Origin: Sanguinoderma infundibulare
Lineage: Eukaryota; Basidiomycota; Agaricomycetes; Polyporales; Polyporaceae
DNA length: 64,000 nt
Reading direction: 5' to 3'
Assembly: GCA_032821775.1 (NCBI GenBank)
Contig: JAVLRN010000005.1
Coordinates: 2,046,001 to 2,110,000 of the forward strand
The position numbers and the translations under genes were made by a program. Position 1 is the stretch's first letter, and every line of letters begins with the position of its first letter. The notes beneath the pieces are model-generated. The model saw nothing but the letters and a program-made list of their open reading frames with translations. It searched no databases and was not told where the DNA came from. Below are positions 21,196-31,813 of the stretch, one piece after another.

Positions 21196-22497
21196 TTACT
21201 TACCCGAGCCTCCACCCTCTGCACCAAGCTTCCTCCCTCTTCGCCGTCTTGAGGAAGACGTCGCCAAAGATGTCAAAGTCCAAGTTGCCACGGCTCTGGA
21301 TCCCGCCAAAGACGTAGCCGTCGCCCGCATCGCTGAACGCGATGTCCTTCGGGTTGACCTTGTACAGCTTGTCGCGCACGGCGAACTCGACGTCGGGAAT
21401 GGTCGCATCCGTGGGGAACTTGTAGCCACCTTGCTGGTCATCGTACGTCGCGCCCTCAATCGCGCCTGAGAAAGATTGCAGTGTCAGCCGCGTAGAACGT
21501 ATAATGATGCAATGCACGAGACTGACCGTAGAGTGCTTCAATGACGTCGTCAGAAACGAGGAGGAGAGTGGTGCCGGTGTCGAGCATGGTGGTGTTGCCC
21601 GAGCGCTCCTTGGTCTTGCCACCGAGCGTCCAGGACTGAGAGTCCACTTGCCAGAATCCCTGGGAGCTATTCGGGAGATACGGTTTAATGTCATTATACC
21701 CTAGATATATGCACATTATACTTACTTGTCAACCGCAGTGTACGTGATTGCGTCGGATGTGACGCTCGTGTCGATATATCCTGAAAGTATCTATATTTGA
21801 GCATCGTGTAACAGGCGGACGAGTGGCTATATGCCGCATACCGAAGGAGTAGAAACCGACCTCGGTGTCACTGCCACCGAGCTTGACGGTAAAGACGGGC
21901 TGAATATACGCACGATCGTGAGTCCAATCAGAGCGTAATGCACACATTGATGTTGTCAGACCGCACGGGGTCGATGAGCTTCTGGTTGATCAGGTTCTCC
22001 ACAGAGGTGGCCGCCGGACGGGGCATGACGGTGTTGATCGAGGGCCATGCGAGACCGAGGAGACCGTCGTTGCCGCTGTCCTGGAGGAAGCTGGAGCTCA
22101 GCTTCTCGGCAGCTCGACGGCCTGGTCCAGGATGGCGAGGTCGCTGAGGGTGATGGTCTCGGTGTATACGTTGCCGGAGGCGGAGGAGCCGTCGTCGTAG
22201 CTGATGTTTTACGAGCCTGTGGCCTTCTTGGCGGTGGAGGACTTGGAGGGGTTGAATATATTGTGGCCCTTGTACTTGGAGGCGTTGCGAATCTCGGAGC
22301 TGCACGGTACCAAACGTTCAGGATGAGCATATCAGTCGTGGAATAACCGTGAGACAAATATGGTGGTACGTACCTCCAAACCCACAGGTCCGAGGAGCCG
22401 GTGTCGAAGTCGAGGTTGAGAGTAACGCCTGGGGTACCAATCTTGACTGGCACAACGTATTCCAGGCTAGAAAGCACGCAAGACGTGAGTATATGCA
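21196..22497 (-). pseudogene. A1 aspartic protease (aspergillopepsin-like) pseudogene
   Basis: The parent enzyme is a secreted pepsin-like acid protease. Read on the minus strand: YVVPVKIGTPGV, the first active-site motif DFDTGSSDLWVW (near 22390), SYDDGSSASGNVYTETI, NDGLLGLAWPSINTV, then VFTVKLGG, GFWQVDSQSW, the second motif MLDTGTTLLLV (near 21570) and YVFGGIQSRGNLDFDIFGDVFLK. Several introns interrupt it. Defects seen: an in-frame TAA just before the ISYDDGSS stretch (near 22210), a frameshift between DQAVEL and EKLSSSFLQD (near 22100), and loss of the last strand after DVFLK. Both catalytic Asp codons survive. A propeptide-like region may extend to about 22720. Confidence 0.85.
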
Positions 22498-22719
22498 CTC
22501 ATACAGACGTGATATTGCAAGCCATAACCAGGGACTCACTCTGATGATGTTTCATGGTTCAAACAGGAAGGCGGGTCAGCCCTGCGGGCGAGATGGATGG
22601 GCACTTGGCGGAAAGGTGCGTACCGTTCTGGATGGAGTGGGCGGGGACTTCGTGCTCCATCTCCTGGTTGTGCTTGGACCTGACCTTGACGACGACGTTG
22701 TTGCACTTCGCGAAGCATG

Positions 22720-23410
22720 TGTCAAAGGACAAGCTGCAAGGGCACAGAGTGCGTGGTGAGACGAAGAGAGCTGAGAGATGACGTATGCTGACGCCCTACA
22801 TATGTGGCGCAGCCATGTGATGCGTCTAAGCTGAAGTTAGCGCCGATAAAGCAGCCCCGACAATTCGAGCGTCCCCCATCATCACCGATAGCGTAGCCCT
22901 TACCATACAATTCACTCGGACTCTCATACAACCCACCATCGTCCCAGCCAGTTCTATCGCCGTCGTCTGTCCTCCGCATTCAATAACAATTCGACTTCCC
23001 GCCGTTCTGCCCAAGTGCCGCCGAGCACCGCCACCGCCGTTTTCTGTACGTGCTGTCGTACTCGTCCTTCTCTGCTCACATTGCTTCAGATCGGTGGTGG
23101 TCTCCTCGCCGGTGCTGCTGTCATCTTTCTGGTCAACATGGTCTCTCAAGCAACGCTCCTCCAGTCCTTCCGGTCCCTGTTCAACACGGGCAACCTACGG
23201 TGCAGAGTCTCTACAGCAGTAATAGCGACCTTGTTCGTCCTGGCCTCAGCCTTCGACACGGCTTTCGCTTTTGTTGCAGCTCTAGCCCTCTGAGCCACCT
23301 TCCCCGGCTCCTGGCTACCCACCATCATGTTTGTCGATGTCGCGCGGTCTCTAGCTGTTAACCTCATCTCGGTCTTCCTTCCAACAACCATGCGTTCTAC
23401 GGAAATGCTC
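22720..23410. other. Region without a supported gene
   Basis: A plus-strand frame at 23015-23293 codes for hydrophobic segments (GGGLLAGAAVIFLVNMV), but it has no family match I know and overlaps Ser/Pro-rich frames in the other registers. I leave it unassigned. Confidence 0.3.
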
Positions 23411-23415
23411 AACGA

Positions 23416-24775
23416 TGATGCCTCGCTCGCCATCCTATCTCTCTCTCCCCGAACGACTGCAATGTCGATCATGGTCATTGTCGTTTCCTTTACCACCACG
23501 GAGCTGAAGTCATCCTCCGCAACTACGGAGTCTCACTCTACGGATCCGAGCAGAGAGCGTGCTCGCTCCTCCGCTTCATCCACGCCGAAGACCTCTCGCA
23601 ATGCCAATATGTGCGTGCGCTCTGGGTCTGGATGGATTCGATGTCCAACGCGGTCGCGAGGTCTCTGGTCGACGTCGTGCCCCGCATGACATCACTCGAA
23701 TCTCTCTCGTTCTCCGCAGAACACTTTCTCGAGTCTCACCCAGACCTCCTCCCTGTATTCGCTTCGCTTCGGACCGTCAAGGCGCTCGGTATGTGGAATG
23801 TCGGAGAGCGGTCTTGCGAGCTGATCAGGACGCTTCAGTCCAAGCTCGTCTCCGCCACAATCTATTTCCACGAGATGGTAGGGACCAGCAGTCGGGTACC
23901 GGTGATCGCTTTCGTGTCTTGCCACCCAACCCGCCTATTAGAGAGATCAGCTTCTACTCTCGAGGAGTTGGAATGCAGCTCCAGTTCCAGCTTGATCTCA
24001 GATGTTCTGTTCCACCCCTCCAAGGTCATCTATCCGAACGTCGGCCAGCTCACTCTCTGCGGCCATAACGCACCCCTTTGTAATCCCTACGTTCAGGCGT
24101 TTCCTAATCTTACCAATCTATACGTCGAGGACCGTGTCACGGAACGCGGAACACCAGCGATGTTCATCTGTCACCAGGCCCTCAACAGGTCGCTACGCTG
24201 GACATTGGTTCCCTTCACCAGACCTTCCATATGGGCCCACCTCGAGGAGTACAAAGGACCTCTCCTCCACCTCTGGACACTGTGTGTCAACTCTCCCATC
24301 CCTCGGCTGTTCCTCGAGGACATACCTGACCAGCAACCGCCCCGGGCATTCACCGAGGTGCTCGCCTACGCTTGCCCGACCGAGCTCAACGTCACCTTCC
24401 GCGGAGCCTCGCAAATGGATGTCCTCGGATCGGACTTCCTCGATGCGCTCCGCTCAGAGGGAGCGGATGGTTTGCGAACGCTGGGGTTCGTGCTTGAGCT
24501 GCGGGCGGAAGACAGCGGTCTGGATGTCAGCCGTGCGTTGGTGCATGTGGGTTCAGTGCATAGCCGAGAATTTACGTTGCTCACCTCAGGTTGTGTCCCC
24601 AGGCCGTTTTCGAGGGCACGCTTTCGCGCTTGAAGCTAACCTCTCTCAGCATCCGAGTGAGCGACGTCGGGCTGTGCGACAAGGTGACAGTCGTGCCAAC
24701 CGAGCCTGGCGCCGATATCCAGGGGCTGCGTCGACGTGTGGGCGTTCACGATGTGTCTCGCGCGTTCGATCCCCA
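23416..24775 (+). pseudogene. LRR-like (F-box-associated) protein, probably 5'-broken
   Basis: An open frame of about 400 residues runs from just after a TGA at 23413-23415 to 24633. It shows a regular leucine pattern (MTSLESLSFSAEHF, FASLRTVKALGMW, YPNVGQLTLCGHN, FPNLTNLYVEDR) typical of the solenoid part of mushroom F-box proteins. A probable intron near 24590-24602 leads to LSRLKLTSLSIRVSDV. No F-box motif or good ATG is found upstream, where the frame meets stops. I therefore think the N terminus is lost. Without an F-box the family call is by pattern only. Confidence 0.5.
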
Positions 24776-24794
24776 CGCTCCGAGACGCGGTCAT

Positions 24795-25450
24795 AGGCGA
24801 AGGATGCGGTCATCACCGACCAGGACAACATTATCGCGGAGAACGTTGCACAGGCTCACGTGACAGAGGAGCAGCACAAGGTTTATCTCGTTCGACACCT
24901 CCAGTGGTTTATCGCTCGCGGCTAATGCTGAAAGCCTCGTGCCTCGCAGGCCATCGTTGATGCGCTCAATGCCCGGATCGCGGAACTCGAGTCTGCAGCC
25001 AACCATGGTCGTGAAGTGATCTTGGCTGCACACACGTCGACCTTCAACGACCTCCGTGGCGATCTGGATGGATCCGTGCCTTCTGCTGAGGCACAGGCAG
25101 AGGTGAGTAGCATCCCCCTCGCGATTCCTAGCAGCTTATTGTCGATGATTTTAGGCTCCTCGTGCAGTTGCGGCTCAGGTTCCCTTGGCAGCAGCACCAT
25201 ATTCGCACTGTGGTCGGAAGGCGTATCCGGCGGCTTGTCTTCACTATGTCCGCTCTGATCGTTCTCGTTGTCCGAGCACAGTGATGGAGTGGTGGTGTCC
25301 GTCGATGCACGTGTTGGCCAAACCCGTAGCGGAGTGTTCAGTTTCGAACTCGATGTGCACGAGCGAGACGTCGAAGGCACGATGTCGAACAAGATCGAGT
25401 GGGAGGCTGATGACTGAGAAGAGCTGGAAGCCGCAGACTGGGAACTAGGA
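24795..25450 (+). other. Coiled-coil exon fragments, unrecognised
   Basis: Two blocks look spliced: one ending TEEQHK before a GTTTAT donor, and one at 24951-25101 starting AIVDALNARIAELESAANHGRE. The second ends at a GTGAGT donor (25102). Together they form a short acidic coiled coil. The following exon is unclear. On the opposite strand the same DNA gives a Ser-rich open frame (24922-25611) that I regard as a by-product of the repeats. It could be the end of a larger lost gene. Confidence 0.3.
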
Positions 25451-25525
25451 ACCGACGCCTGAGAACTCGACGCGGCAGAAGACTGGGAGCTGGACGACTG
25501 TGACGACTGAGAACTCGACGCCGAC
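25396..25525. repeat. Degenerate tandem repeat (about 18-base unit)
   Basis: Units of the type GACTG(A/G)GA(A/G)CT(C/G)GACG recur about six times. In one frame they give acidic ELDAAEDWELDD-like peptides with stops, and on the other strand a Ser/Gln run. Such repeats commonly create false open frames. Confidence 0.6.
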
Positions 25526-25660
25526 GAGGAGTATGCACGGTTTAAGCCACCACTTACTTTTTTTGGTAATATACCAACTCGCTGTTTTTGCGACCGGTGT
25601 GCCTTAAACAACCATCATCCCGCCCATCTCTCCTACACAAACCTGTTCTCAGACACCACC

Positions 25661-27350
25661 ATGGCTACGCAGTCTATGCTCCGCTCTCCCGGATGGTGCA
25701 CATTTCTCGATGACGATGACAAGCATTGCAACTGCAAGGCATACGAATGTCCGGAGATAATTCCAGGACAGCCTACATTGTGCGTCGAGTGCGCTCATGG
25801 AAAATCGCACCACGATGGGGGCAAGACATCTGGCGGGTACAGCAAAGCCGTTATGAACACGCTGAGTAGTATGGGGTGGGAGATCAACACTGAGAAGCTC
25901 GCAGAAGCTCACAAGGAGACGAACCGCTACCGCAAGAAGGCCGAGTTGTCCAAGTTGGTAAGTATCAAGTGAATTTTTTTTTCGTGACCCAAGGAAGCCA
26001 ATCATGAGAGTACAGGACACGAAGTCGACGAAAAAGCACTCGTCAAGCTCGTCGACTGCGGCCGAGAAGGAACAAAATGGTCGAAAGGAGCGTGCCGTCA
26101 AGATTGGCAAGCTTGTTGTCATGCCACAAGGCCTCATTAAGGTGTGCCTATCGCAGGCCATACTTTGTAATCATACAACTTACTCGTCATTACGGGATAC
26201 TTTGCCACGTAGGGGACTGAGGACAAACTCGCATGTAATGTCGTCCCGAAGGTTCCTGAGTACCTCACCCTCGTGAACCATGGTCTTGCTATCTCTGGCC
26301 ACATCCAACTGTCCTTTATGGCAAGCTGGGGAGCTGCTCGCATGCTCGTCTTCTTCCGTGAGCAGCTGCCTCATGTCTTTGAATATCTCTCTGCCAAACA
26401 CCCCTGGCTGTCCGATATCACCGAACAAGATGACGACGAGGTGCTGCAGCACGAGCCCCCTCTCCTCCTCCTTTTTCCTAGCCATGGCAAGTTCAGAATC
26501 GCCACGACTGAGCATCCCACTGGGGCATCATGCTTTGAAGCGAAGGGACGCAGGTCTGCTCCCTCTAAGGAAACGGCCATCTGGTTAAGTGTGTATGCTT
26601 TGTTCACTATAACCACTGCAAGCTCTAACCTTTGACTCATGCAAGCCCCACGCCACTGCATTCGGCCAAAGGTGTACAAATACTGGGGCAAAGGAGAGGT
26701 GCTTGACTCGGACGCAGATGCTGATGACGATGCTGGGATGGGCAAGGGGAAGGGAAAGGGAAAAGGTATACTCTCCAGCCATGCTCTACAGACATATCAT
26801 CTCATTTATGGTCCTAGCCAAGCGCATGAGGTCGCGCTCCCCAATCGACCTTGAGACCTTCGATGTCGACGACACCACAGATGAAGAGATCGAGGCTGGA
26901 CCCTTGGCCCTCAAGCGGCCCCTGTACAAGCGTGCCAAGTCGAACCTTTTCCTGTCCGAGAGTGAGGGTGCGTGTTTGTGATTCCTCCTTTTCATACCCA
27001 CCCATCAGCTCATCAATGTGTCTGCAGGTGAAGTTCCTGAAGCCGGTGGATCTGGCACTGTTGGGATGAGCACCAGCCCGCTGGGTGCCACACTAGTGCC
27101 TAACACTACAACGGAGGTCATTGATTTGACAGACAATGATGCCATTGCCCCCGCAGTGACAGCCGAAAACCACGACGATGCCGCCACCACTGCACTGATG
27201 GCCGAAAACCACGATGAGGATGTTGTGGTGGAAGAGCCGCCGCCGACGGCTGCACAGACTCCAGGTGTGGACGACGAGCATGTGGAGTGGAACTACTTTA
27301 CTGCCATGCCAAACCCGTGGATCCAGAAGAACCACTTCTTTGATGTCTAG
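25661..27350 (+). CDS. Cys-rich orphan protein with SUMO-interaction-like motif
   Basis: Exons 25661-25957, 26016-26141, 26213-26588, 26646-26765, 26818-26967 and 27028-27350 join to 463 residues. The N terminus has WCTFLDDDDKHCNCKAYECP and C-VEC-HGKSHH: spaced Cys and His that could bind a metal. The middle (residues 150-270) is a globular region with VKIGKLVVMPQGL, VFFREQLPHVFEYL and PLLLLFPSHGKF. A G/K run follows, then an RS-rich stretch. Near residue 380 the motif TEVIDLTDND matches the hydrophobic-core-plus-acidic form of SUMO-interaction motifs. Similar orphan proteins occur in many copies in mushroom genomes; function unknown. All six exons splice in frame, so it is probably intact despite its broken neighbours. 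Confidence 0.75.
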
Positions 27351-27779
27351 TCTGAATCACCATTGTACTGTGTCTGCAAAGTTTTATGCTCGTAAATCGT
27401 ATACTACCAGCTACATTTGTATAGAGTAGAATCTGGGTAGTTGTATCAAATTCGAGCCAAGAGTATCGTCCCCAATGAACGTCACATTAATCATAGCTAG
27501 CAGTCATTCGTCCTCCGACCGCTGACCGGACAAAGATGAACCACGACGTCGAGACGTCCAACGCCTGCTCCCTAACCTCGTCCCGCCTCTTTTACCCCTC
27601 TCCAAGCTGCTCCCGGTCTCCTTGCCTGCTCTGCTCCGATCTGTCTGCCTGTTCCCGCCCCTCTCCTCTGCAGCCCTCTCAACCTTCTCCTTGCCCAGTC
27701 GTGTCTGCCATGTGATGTTCGGTCCCTCCTTCCCGGTAGCAGGTCCAGGTCCCTTGGGCTTCAGGCAGATCACGTTCCG
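27351..27779. other. Spacer with possible decayed 3' half of a BTB gene
   Basis: Minus-strand frames here are basic and low in motifs. They may be the frameshifted rest of the BTB relic to the right. No intact gene. Confidence 0.3.
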
Positions 27780-27951
27780 CTTCACAAACAGCTCGCCGTC
27801 CGGTAGGCCCTCAGGGCTTGCGAGGCCGGTGGTTGCGGAGGGAAAGCATGTCTCTGAAGACGGGGGAATGCTTCACAAGGGGGCCAAGGTAGATGCGAAA
27901 CTCAACGTTGCCAGCGACGAGCACGGTCATGCCGTCCTCAAACCAAAACAT
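27780..27951 (-). pseudogene. BTB/POZ domain fragment
   Basis: From an ATG at 27951 the minus strand reads FWFEDGMTVLVAGNVEFR, then YLGPLVKHSPVFRDMLSL, a clear first half of a BTB domain of the mushroom type. The frame then loses similarity and no helical second half is found. An AG directly before the ATG could be an acceptor of a lost upstream exon. It is distinct in sequence from the BTB gene at 11 kb. Confidence 0.65.
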
Positions 27952-28234
27952 CTAGGAGGGGAAGACACGGTCTTGCCTTGGATGGCGATCAGTGAATGCG
28001 AGGGGCAAGTGACGGACGACGGAGTGCGTGACCTCATTTAGGGGTAATCTCACGGCCGTACCAGGTCGCAACACACTCTTCCTCGGAAAACAGTTCTCTC
28101 GATTCCTCTTTGCATGTTCTACCGATAGTGATGGATTTGTAATCCCGAAGACCAAAGAGTTGCCAAACATCTTGTACACGGCATTCCAACTCCTCAGTCA
28201 GTCCCTCCCCTCGCTCACCAACCGGAAATCTTAA

Positions 28235-29745
28235 TCAGACACCGCCGGTGGGGAAGTACGAGTAGACCGACTCCAGCTCACCCGTCATAACCGCCTTGAC
28301 GTAGTTCGCAGACATCTTCATCGAGCGCGTCCGGTTGTAGCCCGGCTTCGTGTCGATCAGCCCGAACTTGACCTCGTAGCCGGAAGCCCACTGCAACGAC
28401 GTGCGTCAGTGATGGGGTCGACAAAGATGGTGGAAACCGGGGCCGCTCGTGCTGACCTCGAGGTTGTCAAGGCACGACCAGAAGGACATGCCGATGAGGG
28501 GCATCTGGGCATCGAGGACCCACTTGATGTTCTTGAACGTGCTCCGGTAGCAGTCGACGCGGTCCGCGTCAACGATGCGCTCACTGAGGAGCAGGTTGGC
28601 CTCTTTGATGACTCCCATGCCATTCTGACCAACTGTATGCGCAACCAAACGTAAGCGCGGAAGACGGAAGAGAGTACAGACACAACAGCGCTGACCTGTG
28701 AACGCCGTGACACCGTTGTCGTACATGTACTTCATCGTGGGGTAGACCGTGTCGTTTGCGCGGAAGTTCCAACTGCTCTGCGTCGGCTTCCCGATGAGGA
28801 GCCCGTCGTAGTTCGTGTCCGTGATCTCCACGCATGAAGGCCAGAAGTCCGAGGTCTCGTCCGTGCATGACGCCATCTCCGTCTCGTTCAGCGCGGCGAT
28901 CCAGGCAGATGTGTACGCATTGAAGGCGACGAAGTCGTACGAGCCTGCAAGTTTCGCTGTCTCCGCGGCCGTGAATTCGGGCAGGCGAGACCCGAGCGCG
29001 TCCCGCATCGTCAGGTTGTACGTGCCGTTTACGAGGGGGGAGACCTCCCACAGCTCAAATGCGTGGTGGCGGTCGTCGGCAGCGAGGTCCGTGGCTGAGG
29101 AGCGGTCCATTGCTACACCGGTCGTCTATGTTTGTCTCTAAGTCAGAGTGTGCCTCTCCTGCATAATAAGATGAAGGCCTACACCATCGATCTTGATGCC
29201 AAACCGGCCCGTGACAATGCCTTGCTGCTTCTTCTCGATGAAGACTTGGTACGCCTCAGCGTGGGCGAGCATGGCGTTGTGTCTGCATGCAAGCTCTGTG
29301 TCGAACGACCCATTGACGATTGCCGGCGCATAGTCCGGGCTCGCGCCGTAGCCTAAGAATGGGAGTAATATTTCTAACGTCAGTAAATTGTCTTTTCACT
29401 CCAATGTTCAAGGAGTGCGCCATGTCACCTTCCGGGCAGAACGTCCGCGGTTCGTTCATCGACAGCCAGTCGTCGCAGAGATCGCCCAGGCCATCCATGA
29501 TGACCTGACTACTACCGCCATTGGATGTTGGGATCAACAAACGGAGGCCTTCCGGGAGTGGTCGCAGACAAAGAGGTTGGGGTAGTGTCTCGTTTTCTGA
29601 ACAGAAGCTTGCGGGCAATGTGGAGTTGAGGGAAGCTTGCTGTCTTGTGTTGAGGACGTCCGTCGGAGAGCTTCGTGTTGCCCGGAAGGGAGGGATTGGG
29701 AGGGATCAGGACGATGTGGGTGAAGGTGAGTAGTCGGAGCCCCCG
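28235..29745 (-). pseudogene. GH1 glycosidase-like gene, N-terminally truncated, nucleophile Glu replaced by Gln
   Basis: The parent family hydrolyses beta-glucosides. Minus-strand exons show the acid/base region DWLSMNEPRTFC (near 29450), a GYGASPDYAP stretch, HAEAYQVF, LGSRLPEFTAAE, GSYDFVAFNAYTS and, near 28620, VGQNGMGV where family members have a conserved ENG with the nucleophile Glu. It continues through MPLIGMSFWSCLDNLE/WASGYEVKFGL to a stop at 28235. About 110 N-terminal residues (signal and first barrel strands) are not found. The exon join near 29115-29190 does not keep frame by any splice I can see. The CAG (Gln) codon depends on the splice at 28633-28695. Probably dead, possibly a catalytically altered paralogue. 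Confidence 0.7.
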
Positions 29746-29765
29746 AACCGCGGGCGCTTGTCCCC

Positions 29766-29833
29766 GATTGCACGCGAGAAAATCGAAATGAGCGCTGCGC
29801 GCGAGAAATTTAATTTTTGTACAGATTGAACAG
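29766..29833. repeat. Dispersed repeat, copy 2 (inverted relative to 10751)
   Basis: It contains GCGCGAGAAATTTAATTTTT and GTACAGATTGAACAGCATA, matching the reverse complement of 10751-10822. It lies directly upstream of the truncated end of the GH1 relic. The motif array seen beside copy 1 is absent here. Confidence 0.8.
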
Positions 29834-31258
29834 CATAACCGACGAGCTATTCACATGCCTATCCATCGATCTATGTGTCGCCATGCGAGCCTCCCTCTGA
29901 CTGTCACTGACGACGTATGACGACAGGCACCTGGTCCTGCAGAACCTTGAGCTTAGCCGCATTCTGGTGATGAGCTCGTGACCCAAATTCCATGCGAAGG
30001 TGTAGCTGCTTCAACCTTCCAATTCGTGGCCGCTGCTCACGCGGCACTCCTTGGTTGCTTGGTACGTCTCTTCTTGTCATCAGGTCAATCAACTGGGGAT
30101 GTCGACGCCTGTGGCGAGTAATGTCCTCATTCCCATGTGTAGCAGCTTCTTAACTCCTGCGTCTACCTGGCCTGATGCGTGGCATGCGCGCAGCTCGTCG
30201 CGCATGTCATGCACTCAGTAGGTCGAGCAGGAGTCGAGACAAAGTTCCTCTCAACCACTGGCGCTTAATTGGCACCACAAAGACTGGCTGGAAGCGAACT
30301 TTTACTCTATTCGGGCGATAGCCTCCAGCTGCCTGCCAGTCTCTCCTAACAGAGTCTTCTATCGATGATCTGACATCCACAATGACATGACGCGATGGTC
30401 TGTACTCAGAAAGGTGACGGCACCTGTCGTTTCCTCGTCGAACCACAGAAGCGACAGGTGCTCCCCACCGGTCCGAACGTTGGGAGAATGCAACGTACCT
30501 CGCGCTCGCCGCGGACGGTTTTTTCGTCCGCCATATCTCCTCCTGGGCACATCTGCTCGGGAGAGATGGCATGAATGCCACGTCCGGTGAATGCGAACCG
30601 TCGCATGGCCGAAAGGTCCCGTCCCCCTCCCCCTGGACGCACCCCCACGGACGATCGAAGGATAGACCGTCCGTGGTGGCGCACCTTGGCCATCTGCGCA
30701 ATGCGTTGCCCGCCGAGATCGAGATTTGAGTCCAGCTGGCTATCCCGCATGCCCGCATGTGGTGGCTCGCATAGGTAGTTTCGACACATCCCAGGTGGCA
30801 TAGAGTCGCCTCGAGGTCGGAGAGAAGGGTGGAAGCATTTAGCTGTGGATGCAGAATCTATCCGGCTACTGGCGCATGCGGATGGACTACGACTTGGGAG
30901 GTGTTTGATTGGTGCCGAAGCCTCCGTAGAAAGGTGTGATGTGATTGTAGCACGGGAGAATAGGAAGCCATCCTCGCTGGGGCTTTATCCGGATGGTCAC
31001 GATTCCCACAGGGATGCATTGAGTAATGGCGCAGGTGCATTGAGAAGCAGGTGTCAGTTATCTGAACGCTCTCCGGGTCACCCAGAATAACAATTTGTCG
31101 CCTTGCGTGCACCGCTCGGACTTGAGGTCTGCTAGTAGCCCACGTTATCCGGGGACAGACCCCATCCATCCTTCTCCCAATCGCATATAACTATCGCACA
31201 CGAGCTTGAAAGCCTCTCCATCTTCTCTGTTCACACGTATCAACCAACGTCCCTAGCC
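29834..31258. other. Intergenic region, mostly without coding signal
   Basis: Frames on both strands lack motifs. Immediately after the repeat a short + strand frame (SITDELFTCLSIDL) resembles the start of an F-box-like domain but stops within 25 codons. At 31183-31190 the sequence CATATAAC lies about 70 bases before the next ATG and may be a TATA element. Confidence 0.35.
31183..31190 (+). promoter_or_regulatory. TATA-like element before the one-unit membrane protein
   Basis: CATATAAC stands about 70 bases upstream of the ATG at 31259, a plausible spacing for a fungal TATA box with a short 5' leader. Confidence 0.4.
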
Positions 31259-31813
31259 ATGGCGCCCTCACTTTCCCCGTCCGTCATCCCCGGCGATGCC
31301 GTCTCATCTGCGCCGGCAGGCCACGACCAAGGCAGTCGTTGCCACGCCCTACGGCCACTCTCTCCCGAGCTGTTCATTCATATATTCCTCGCCATCATCG
31401 TCGTTCCCCTCATAGCGGTCGTTGGCCATCTCGCTCTTTACCTCGCACCCTACATCCCGCCCGGCATCAATGCTTCCATCGATGACTCCCTTGCCACCTA
31501 TGGCGCAACCCTCTGGGGTGCCCTCATCCTCGCTACACCCTATGTCATGTGGCTCACGGTCGTCGGGGGCGCCCCCTACGTGTCGCGAGCTACTTGGTAC
31601 GCCAGCAAGCTTGCGGCTGCTCCTCTTGGCTCGTTCGTCCTGTCCCTCATGTACGGGAACGACCCACGTCTGTTGGACCCATTCCGCATTTTCCTGGCTA
31701 TGGCCGTCGGCCAGGGGATCATGTGGGGCATCCTCCGGTTCACCTTCTCCGGTAGTCGCTGGAGGAAGATCAACGGCTTGAAGGTGCTGGGCTACGTGGC
31801 GACGAAGGACTAA
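31259..31813 (+). CDS. Multi-pass membrane protein, one-unit form
   Basis: A single-exon gene for 184 residues. After a polar 40-residue N terminus there are about four hydrophobic segments (HIFLAIIVVPLIAVVGHLAL, TLWGALILATPYVMWLTVV, LGSFVLSLMY, IFLAMAVGQGIMWGILRF). It ends in a short basic tail. No family is recognised. Its order of helices and the pattern of an Asp-centred loop before the last helix resemble each half of the two-unit protein at 34774-36027, so I think it is a diverged one-unit relative. The ATG has a good context (GCCATGG). Confidence 0.7.
   Translation: MAPSLSPSVIPGDAVSSAPAGHDQGSRCHALRPLSPELFIHIFLAIIVVPLIAVVGHLALYLAPYIPPGINASIDDSLATYGATLWGALILATPYVMWLTVVGGAPYVSRATWYASKLAAAPLGSFVLSLMYGNDPRLLDPFRIFLAMAVGQGIMWGILRFTFSGSRWRKINGLKVLGYVATKD

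Noticed and set aside
23015..23293. Short protein with hydrophobic stretches
   Set aside because: No start context, no family, and flanked by frames that look equally plausible; not enough to call a gene.
24922..25611. 229-residue Ser-rich minus-strand open frame
   Set aside because: It is produced by the 18-base tandem repeat and overlaps spliced plus-strand blocks; no motif or conserved pattern.
10751..29833. Starship-type giant transposon
   Set aside because: No tyrosine-recombinase captain (DUF3435-like) gene was seen at either edge, so I do not use that name.
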